13,197 nucleotides of DNA from Sedimentisphaerales bacterium. GTDB taxonomy: Bacteria > Planctomycetota > Phycisphaerae > Sedimentisphaerales > SG8-4. Made by a program: the position numbers and the translations under genes. The DNA lies in NCBI GenBank assembly GCA_016932895.1, contig JAFGCA010000481.1:1-13197 (forward strand), given 5' to 3'. Numbering within the stretch: the stretch's first letter is position 1; every line of letters starts with the position of its first letter. The notes under the pieces are model-generated. The model worked only from the letters and a program-made list of their open reading frames with translations, was not told where the DNA came from and ran no database searches. Shown here in pieces: positions 6,801 through 13,197 of the stretch.

Positions 6801-8579
6801 CTGCGCCCCACCGACGAACTTGTAGTAATAGCTGGCCGCGGTGCCCCGGACGATCGCCGCGGCGATCTCCTCCCGGCTGAATCCCTCAGCGATCAGCCGG
6901 TTCTCGTCCATCTCCATGAACACACCGCAGGTCGAGTCGATCAGCGGGACGCGCTCGGCACGCAGAGCCGCCTCTTGCAGCGTGTTTTCCACGTCGAGAT
7001 TGATCACGTCCGCCATGTTCTCCAGCGTCTGACCCGAGCCGGCCTGGCAACTGTAGTTCATCTTCGCTTCTTTGACGGTCCCGTCGGCGCCGAAGCTCGT
7101 GAACTTCATGTCCTGACCGCCCACCTCGAAGATCGTGTCGATCTCCGGATTGTTATGCTTGACGCCGAGGGCATGACAGGTGATCTCATCGGTGACCCGG
7201 TCGCTCACAACCAGGCCCCGCTCGGCGAGATCGGCGGCCTTGCTCTTGCTCATGAGAATTTTCTCGTAGAGCTTGCGCGCCGAGCCGGTCGCGCCGACTC
7301 CCTTGACCACAACGTTGTCTTTGTGCCGGCTAAGATACCGCAGGACGCGCTTCAGCGACTCCTCGGGATTCCCGTGCGTCTTGATGTAGAGCTTGTCCAG
7401 AAGCCTGCCCGTCTTGAGTTCGACCAGGGCGCCTTTCGTGGTTGTGCTGCCGCCGTCAATTCCCAGAACGACCTCCGTACCCGGGGGCACCGTCTCCTCG
7501 AGATCCTCATCTCGCTGGTGCACTTGGCCGAGACTCTTCGCCAGCGGCGGGGCAAAAGCGCGCTTCCGGCGGCTGTACTCAGCCACTTTGTCGAGTTGCT
7601 CGACAGCCAGGACGAAAGAGCTGTTTTCTTCAATTGCCTTCAGGGCCGCCCCAATGGCCGCGACATTGTGATGGTGCTCGGGGCACGCAACGGGCACGCC
7701 CAGCAATTCGGAGAGATTGGCCCGCACGCGATCGTTGCGGAAGACTCCACCGGTCGCGACCGCTTCTTGCTCCGGGGTGGCCGACGAGAATTTCCGTGCT
7801 CCGAGCACATCGATGACGTAATTCCGCGCCACGGTCTTGAAAAGCCCCGCCAGGTTGTCCACCCGCGTGGCCCCCTCGTTTTGCTTGTGGATCAAGTCCG
7901 ACTGCACAACCACGCCGCACCGCGCCAGGAACTCGCTCGGCTCGCCCGACTGCCCGGCCTCCTCTTCCGCCCGTCGCAGCATCTCCTCAAGACGTTCCTG
8001 CAAGCGCCTCCGATTGCGCGCGGCAACAGCGCGCCGGGCACTCTCATCAGCCGCAGAGCCACTATCCTCCAATTCAGGGCTCGCCACTTCGCCCTCGAAC
8101 AGTCTGCGACACTGTTTCTCCACCAGCATGCCCGAGCCGCCGCCACACTTGGTCCCGGTCCGCCATTCCCGAATCACACGGCGACCGCCAACGACGGCCA
8201 GGTTGAAGAAATACGAGTCCTTCGCGCCGATGTGGAAAACATAGCGCGCCTCCGGTGCGATCACCTCAACGCCTTTCGGCACTGCCACGCTGTCATACAC
8301 GTACACTGCTCCCGGCATGACGCGCGGGAACGAGGCCGTGGCACTGCCCGTCAGCGCCGTGCTCTGCATGGCACTGCGCCCGAAACGCCCGATGACATCT
8401 TCCCACGCCTCCCGCAGCGCACCCAACGGGTTGGCAAAGTGCATCAACGGAGGCGGAGAATAAACAACCGAACCGTCTGATCGTAAAACCGCGTAGTGTG
8501 CGAAGCTGCTGCCGATGTCAAAGCCTACATGCAGGCCCGCCTCGTCGCCGCACGCCTCTGATTGTTTCGTCATGTCCAT
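3897..8579 (-). CDS. Giant fused activator/2-hydroxyacyl-CoA dehydratase-like iron-sulfur protein (BadF/BcrA ATPase + COG3580 + COG3581)
   Basis: 1560 residues. Domain 1 (about 16-320) is a divergent ASKHA ATPase (GFDIGSSFAHYAVL at 19; C145 and C221 at the expected cluster positions). Domain 2 (about 370-645) is canonical: GIDGGSTTTKGALV at 373, EVGGQDMKF at 485, CQAGSG with C511, and STCGVFMEMDE with C551. The C511-C551 spacing is close to that of the two cysteines holding the bridging [4Fe-4S] cluster in HgdC activators. A cysteine group follows (676, 685, 690, 708). COG3580-like residues (about 755-1000) include EFCIARKLATGHA (C805) and C846. COG3581-like residues (about 1005-1525) include FACGPDS (C1020), TRTEAH, EVCYPLKG (C1138) and SGPCRFGKYSEVLRE (C1179). 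Small relatives inject ATP-energised electrons into dehydratases or reductases; the substrate of the fused form is unknown. The second ATG (8573, residue 3) lies 6 nt behind AGAAGG and is the likelier start. No dehydratase subunit genes adjoin it. Confidence 0.93.
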   Translation of the reverse strand: MDMTKQSEACGDEAGLHVGFDIGSSFAHYAVLRSDGSVVYSPPPLMHFANPLGALREAWEDVIGRFGRSAMQSTALTGSATASFPRVMPGAVYVYDSVAVPKGVEVIAPEARYVFHIGAKDSYFFNLAVVGGRRVIREWRTGTKCGGGSGMLVEKQCRRLFEGEVASPELEDSGSAADESARRAVAARNRRRLQERLEEMLRRAEEEAGQSGEPSEFLARCGVVVQSDLIHKQNEGATRVDNLAGLFKTVARNYVIDVLGARKFSSATPEQEAVATGGVFRNDRVRANLSELLGVPVACPEHHHNVAAIGAALKAIEENSSFVLAVEQLDKVAEYSRRKRAFAPPLAKSLGQVHQRDEDLEETVPPGTEVVLGIDGGSTTTKGALVELKTGRLLDKLYIKTHGNPEESLKRVLRYLSRHKDNVVVKGVGATGSARKLYEKILMSKSKAADLAERGLVVSDRVTDEITCHALGVKHNNPEIDTIFEVGGQDMKFTSFGADGTVKEAKMNYSCQAGSGQTLENMADVINLDVENTLQEAALRAERVPLIDSTCGVFMEMDENRLIAEGFSREEIAAAIVRGTAASYYYKFVGGAQHCGDKCSAQGGPALGKAFLAALAQVTEKEIGAYPHREMFGAWGQGLDIIGHIKELEKQGRPYGTAFRGWGLVEMAFDKRKVMCRALFGEKSCGMRDCELEVFRIEDDEIITGGFCPRGNSEAVKRPKTNYVDRYHKIYEKHFKEQGCLLKEIASAQPDAPTVGIKRSMATLGEKGIWSAALLRKLGFYPVVSPRSDKEIAKIGVDNSRTEFCIARKLATGHAAVLNDHPDVEYLFNPSFIEQRQEKPPHLKYCIYTESEGYVLNDVLSLDKNKQINPILHFGDQPLLVRQIKLEFERLGFSLTEGRIKAAMAYADEAERRFRADLHVEGDKFLQRIESDNVKAYVGIGRDYVLLDPEASSNSGAMFSQVRGLDYIPQQFLEPKFKDVAIDGFVDNEFWVQSVKILKASVFVADHPNLFAIRMMNFACGPDSLKMYQEERIHQAANKPLLVLLTDAQTNNAPFVTRTEAHERVVNQTRPVRLNLRKLEVQSGDTYDRRTWLIPYMGDASHIATAGLAYFGIHGEVLPTNTQRGYEVARKHIYTEVCYPLKGVVGDAIGYLQQQIEQTSVADVEDRFLVMLPTTSGPCRFGKYSEVLRECMRLEGLEKIPVVGPSSETDYIDIPLPSGIGASDKIKMQQILFKGIHAADLLEDTLRRFRPYVQDKEAMDALKKERLDALGEVISAGAETDELVRWGKETVAAFEAAPRCHHERFPLVLYIGEIYMRQHDPYTNYVIRQLEDKQLEVVRDPITDWLLYINRINLRNAKGDAALAAKSFQFGRTLAATRKAGKSVLKGRYMAHVSEKLAAPFHEVLAGRHVLPHPMEMIETLEANHEGHGNIQGESPVTTGIAYYFMHELIPPHGDACVSGIFHVGPFTCMQEGVATAKIEAMVKEHRKKKPDLVFPIIHAFFGDSPNANLAAEIAVFQEQCYQKRDLLRDGGQRSGQSRQAIVESASKASRTQNQAPAER

Positions 8580-8585
8580 CCTTCT

Positions 8586-8606
8586 CTATTCGAACTCTCA
8601 GAATAG
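8586..8606 (-). promoter_or_regulatory. Inverted repeat just upstream of the activator gene ribosome site
   Basis: CTATTC (8586-8591) and GAATAG (8601-8606) form a perfect 6-bp inverted repeat with a 9-nt loop, directly next to the Shine-Dalgarno GAGAAGG of the activator gene. In mRNA it would make a small hairpin bordering the ribosome site; in DNA it could be an operator. No strong promoter was found for this gene upstream. Confidence 0.3.
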
Positions 8607-8731
8607 CCCAGTGTCATCGTGCCCCGGATCCCCTTGCTCTTTGCTCCTCGCTTGGCACTTGCGTTGGTTTACGCCCTCCGTCGCCCAGAGTGCTACCTTT
8701 TCTCCCCGCGCCTTTGTCCTGGCCTCGCGAT

Positions 8732-8740
8732 TCTGGATAA
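8732..8740 (-). promoter_or_regulatory. DnaA-box-like site, one mismatch
   Basis: On the minus strand this reads TTATCCAGA, one mismatch from the classical TTATCCACA. A single 9-mer with one mismatch occurs often by chance; its weight comes only from the other origin elements nearby. Confidence 0.3.
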
Positions 8741-8845
8741 CCTGTCAATTACCCCGTGTCTTCCTGTAACACCAGAGACGGCAAACCCCCTTACCTACTG
8801 TCCAAACCCGCATTTGTCAAGCCTCGTAACAACACCTGCCACAGC

Positions 8846-8854
8846 TTTTCCACA
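8846..8854 (+). promoter_or_regulatory. DnaA box (TTTTCCACA)
   Basis: TTTTCCACA matches the relaxed DnaA box consensus TTWTNCACA at every position. It lies about 330 bp upstream of dnaN, on the same strand and ahead of the GC-rich, trio-like and AT-rich elements. Confidence 0.5.
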
Positions 8855-8862
8855 AAGACAAA

Positions 8863-8922
8863 GACCGGTTCCCCCGGTCCATCTTCCGACCACAAAAGCA
8901 TTTACAACAGCACCGCCGGCGG
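8863..8922. repeat. GC-rich inverted repeats between DnaA box and AT-rich stretch
   Basis: GACCGG (8863-8868) and CCGGTC (8874-8879) form a hairpin with a 5-nt loop, and CCGCCGGCGG (8913-8922) is a perfect 10-bp palindrome. In known origins a GC-rich block often separates DnaA boxes from the unwinding site; that role here is inferred. Confidence 0.4.
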
Positions 8923-8948
8923 GCGCAACAATCCAACCGCCTATAAGA

Positions 8949-8960
8949 TTACTATTACTA
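8949..8960 (+). promoter_or_regulatory. DnaA-trio-like run
   Basis: The plus strand reads TTA CTA TTA CTA, so the complement read 3' to 5' is AAT GAT AAT GAT: four consecutive matches to the DnaA-trio consensus 3'-[G/A]AT-5' that promotes origin unwinding. It sits 7 bp before the AT-rich stretch. The nearest convincing DnaA box is about 95 bp away, farther than in Bacillus; only a 5-of-9 match (CAATCCAAC, 8929-8937) lies close by. Confidence 0.45.
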
Positions 8961-8967
8961 CAACTGG

Positions 8968-8989
8968 TATTTAAATAATATAATTCATA
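8968..8989. other. AT-rich stretch, candidate DNA unwinding element
   Basis: These 22 bp contain a single C and no G in an otherwise GC-rich window, and are the most A/T-rich stretch I see. Placement right after the trio-like triplets fits an unwinding element. It could also serve as promoter DNA. Confidence 0.4.
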
Positions 8990-9073
8990 CGCCACACGGG
9001 CAGGACAACGTCAGAGCGTACCGCCCGGTGAGGCGGATCGCTCCAGGGACCACCCCATCCAGCTTTTTGCCGG

Positions 9074-9087
9074 AAAACAGTTGTTTT
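9074..9087. promoter_or_regulatory. Inverted repeat overlapping the putative dnaN promoter
   Basis: AAAACA (9074-9079) and TGTTTT (9082-9087) form a perfect 6-bp inverted repeat around GT. The 2-nt centre argues for a protein-binding dyad in DNA, not an RNA hairpin. It covers the proposed -35 element of dnaN, so a repressor or activator site is possible. Confidence 0.3.
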
Positions 9088-9109
9088 GGCGGCGAACAGC
9101 GTGTAGACT
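9081..9109 (+). promoter_or_regulatory. Possible sigma-70-type promoter of dnaN
   Basis: TTGTTT (9081-9086, 3 of 6 to TTGACA) and TAGACT (9104-9109, 4 of 6 to TATAAT) are separated by exactly 17 bp, giving a leader of about 65 nt before dnaN. The match is modest and unproven. Confidence 0.3.
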
Positions 9110-9180
9110 GAGCGGCTGTTTCGTGGTTCCGGAACGTACGACTTGAGCCTTATTGGAAGACAAAAACGTAGAGGGATAGC

Positions 9181-10290
9181 ATGAAGGTTAGTTTTAACCG
9201 TGCGGCGCTGGCCGAGGCGCTGGGCCTGGTGACTTCGGTCGTGCCGAGCCGCACCCCCAAGCCGATTCTCCGTTGCGTCCGTGTTACCGCGGCCGGTAAG
9301 GAAGTCAGGATCTGCGCTACCAACCTTGAGCTGGGCCTCAACTATCACGTTTCAGAGGTCGAAGTACACCGCGAGGGCGAAGTGGTCGTGGAGGCTGAGC
9401 GCCTCGCGGCCATTGTGCGAGAGAGCTCGGACGATGTCCTTGTCCTGGAGGCCAGCGAAAATACGTGTGAAATTCGGGGAGCGGACAGCCGGTTCACCAT
9501 CTACGGGCAAGAGCCGCAGCAGTACCCCGATGTGCCGTCGCTGGGGCCGGGCGAGGCGGATTTGTCGATTCGCCTGGAGCAACTGCAGTTGGGGATTGAG
9601 CAGTGTCTCTTTGCCACTGCTAAAGAGAGCAGCCGATACGCGATCAACGGAGTGCTCTGGGAAGTCCAGGGCAAAAAGCTCATGCTGGTCGCTACGGACG
9701 GTCGGAGGCTTGCGCGGTGTCGCGTGTTGCTGGAACAGGCACCGCAGAAAGAGTTGGGCGCGCTGAAGATCATTGTGCCGGCCAAGACGATGGCTTTGTT
9801 GGAAAAAGTCGGCTCGCATGACGAAGAGAGCGTGGCGATCAAGCTGGTTGAAAACCAGGTTTTGGTCCGCTGCGCGAACGTTGTGATTAGCTCGAACCTG
9901 GTCGAGGGGAATTTTCCAAAATATGAGGATATCATTCCCAGCGACTACGACAAGAAGCTTACGCTTTCGACCGAGGCGGTCCTCAGTGCGGTGCGCCGGG
10001 CGGCCCTGCTGACGAGCGAAGAATCGAAGGGGATCAAAGTTTCAGTCGGGAAAGAGGCGGTGGTGTTTTCGGGCAGGTCTCCGGAGGCCGGCGCCGCTGA
10101 GATCAGCATGCCCGTTGAGTACGGGGGCGAGGCCATTGATATCGGGTTCAACCCGCAGTTTCTTATCGATGTGTTGCGGGTTCTTCAAAGCTCCGACTTC
10201 GTGCTGGAGTTGGGCCAGCCGGACCGTCCCGGTGTCGTCAAGGGCGGCGCGGATTTCTTGTATGTGTTGATGCCGATTAATTTAGGGTAG
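9181..10290 (+). CDS. dnaN: DNA polymerase III beta subunit (sliding clamp)
   Basis: The 369-residue product has the normal clamp length and is predicted to form a ring dimer that tethers the replicative polymerase to DNA. Three clamp domains are expected at about 1-120, 125-245 and 246-369. Recognisable stretches are TNLELGLNYHV (48-57), SRYAINGVLWEV followed by VATDGRRLA (151-178), EGNFPKYEDIIP (242-253) and the C-terminal MPINL motif (364-368), which occupies the end that borders the partner-binding pocket. The ATG sits 5 nt behind GAGGG (9171-9175), a clear ribosome site. In many bacteria dnaA precedes this gene; here a 600-bp candidate origin does. A DUF721 gene and gyrB follow on the same strand. 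The 128-bp gap after it shows only small imperfect hairpins without a T-tract. Confidence 0.98.
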   Translation: MKVSFNRAALAEALGLVTSVVPSRTPKPILRCVRVTAAGKEVRICATNLELGLNYHVSEVEVHREGEVVVEAERLAAIVRESSDDVLVLEASENTCEIRGADSRFTIYGQEPQQYPDVPSLGPGEADLSIRLEQLQLGIEQCLFATAKESSRYAINGVLWEVQGKKLMLVATDGRRLARCRVLLEQAPQKELGALKIIVPAKTMALLEKVGSHDEESVAIKLVENQVLVRCANVVISSNLVEGNFPKYEDIIPSDYDKKLTLSTEAVLSAVRRAALLTSEESKGIKVSVGKEAVVFSGRSPEAGAAEISMPVEYGGEAIDIGFNPQFLIDVLRVLQSSDFVLELGQPDRPGVVKGGADFLYVLMPINLG

Positions 10291-10418
10291 GTTCGACGTC
10301 GGTACGCGAACGTATCGCGGCGGCCTGCGAGCGTTATCACTGGGGCGGGGTCACACCTGGGTGCTGCGTGTGCAGGACCGGTTCTTGGCTATCGCGGGGG
10401 GAACCGAGTTTGAGTTGA

Positions 10419-10799
10419 ATGAAGAATTCGAGGAATATGGTGTTTCACAGGGCTGCGACAGGGGATTATCACGGGCCGGCCCGTGAGCGTGGCGTCGGTG
10501 GAAAGCCGAAGCGCGAAGCCTGCGCGATCGGGGACGCTCTCGGCGGTTTCGTCGAACGGCTGGGCCCGCCGCCGGTGGAGGGCGGTACGGTTGCGGAGGT
10601 GCTGCCCCGGGTGCTGCCGCCGAGCTTGCAGAAGAAGTGCCGGGTCGCGTCGGTCTCGAATGGGTGTGTCAAGGTCGTCGCCGACGGTTCGAGTTACGTC
10701 TACGAGTTGCAGTTGTGTAAGGCCGGTCTTCTGGAGGAGTTACGGCGGCTTTGTCCGGCGGCGCGGTTGCGGCGGATCGAGGTGACGATGGCACGCTGA
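10419..10799 (+). CDS. DUF721/DciA-like protein, probable helicase-loading factor
   Basis: This small basic protein (126 residues at most) has a DUF721 domain at about residues 55-124: LPRVLPPSLQKKCRV, then a beta strand pair (NGCVKVVADGSSYVYELQL), then a helix and a closing strand (LEELRRLCPAARLRRIEVTM). DUF721 includes DciA, which helps load the replicative helicase in bacteria lacking DnaC/DnaI. The location between dnaN and gyrB fits a replication role. The N-terminal 40 residues are Gly/Arg-rich and not conserved. The start is uncertain: the first in-frame ATG (10419) follows an in-frame TGA and has no good ribosome site, whereas GTG at 10440 sits 5 nt behind AGGA (10431-10434) and may be the true start. 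gyrB begins 75 bp downstream. The low similarity typical of this family makes the DciA equivalence an inference. Confidence 0.82.
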   Translation: MKNSRNMVFHRAATGDYHGPARERGVGGKPKREACAIGDALGGFVERLGPPPVEGGTVAEVLPRVLPPSLQKKCRVASVSNGCVKVVADGSSYVYELQLCKAGLLEELRRLCPAARLRRIEVTMAR

Positions 10800-10856
10800 T
10801 CCGGGCCGCAACGATCACAGCGCAGAAAAATGAAAATTGGAACCAGGGATTGATAA

Positions 10857-13197
<2,341 letters not shown>

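Larger units (their letters stand above)
8580..9180. other. 600-bp intergenic region, candidate chromosomal origin (oriC)
   Basis: This divergent gap lies between the activator gene (leftward) and dnaN (rightward). Open frames in it are short, Pro/Thr-rich and without homology I recognise, so I treat it as non-coding. It holds, in plus-strand order: a weak DnaA-box-like site (8732-8740), a good DnaA box (8846-8854), GC-rich inverted repeats (8863-8922), a DnaA-trio-like run (8949-8960), a nearly pure A/T stretch (8968-8989) and a possible dnaN promoter (9081-9109). Order and position beside dnaN fit a bacterial origin. Against it: few strong DnaA boxes, and dnaA itself is not adjacent. Confidence 0.45.

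Noticed and set aside
4296..8480. Plus-strand open frame of about 1394 codons opposite the giant activator gene
   Set aside because: It mirrors the minus-strand gene, which has many family motifs. The antisense product is Arg/Leu/His-rich without recognisable domains, as expected from GC-rich codon bias on the other strand.
8743..8748. Perfect TTGACA on the minus strand as a -35 element for the activator gene
   Set aside because: No -10-like hexamer lies 16-18 bp downstream; the sequence there is GC-rich.
8498..8978. Several short plus-strand open frames in the gap before dnaN
   Set aside because: Overlapping Pro/Thr/Ser-rich frames with no ribosome site or family resemblance. Base composition and origin-like elements suggest non-coding DNA.

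Overview
This GC-rich window (roughly 60% G+C by eye) reads like the chromosome of an anaerobic or facultatively anaerobic bacterium, most likely of the Planctomycetes/Phycisphaerae group. That placement is an inference from gene content: a dnaN, DUF721 and gyrB cluster without recF, a GH29 glycosidase, a TPM/LemA pair, and a giant oxygen-sensitive-type CoA-dehydratase activator. No rRNA, tRNA, CRISPR array or insertion sequence is visible.

Left block (1-3890, plus strand). The 3' end of an unidentified gene overlaps a secreted TPM-domain protein with a glycine-rich tail by 4 bp. A LemA-family membrane protein follows. After about 100 bp come a hotdog acyl-CoA thioesterase and a secreted alpha-L-fucosidase-like GH29 enzyme, 37 bp apart. 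The first three genes look like one envelope-related operon.

Middle block (3897-8579, minus strand). A single 1560-residue protein combines two BadF/BcrA-type ASKHA ATPase domains, a cysteine cluster, and domains like the COG3580/COG3581 2-hydroxyacyl-CoA dehydratase family. It converges on the fucosidase with 6 bp between stop codons, has no partner gene in the window, and is the most intriguing protein here. It may be a self-contained ATP-driven iron-sulfur reductase whose substrate is unknown.

Intergenic region (8580-9180) and right block (9181-13197, plus strand). The 600-bp gap upstream of dnaN carries, in order, a perfect relaxed-consensus DnaA box, GC-rich palindromes, four DnaA-trio-like triplets (TTA CTA TTA CTA on the plus strand) and a 22-bp stretch that is almost pure A/T. 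This is a good candidate for the chromosomal origin. It is followed by dnaN (beta clamp), a DUF721/DciA-like gene and gyrB (cut by the window edge). dnaA is not next to it; the giant activator gene occupies the divergent side. The right block therefore joins replication (clamp, probable helicase loader) to topology control (gyrase B).
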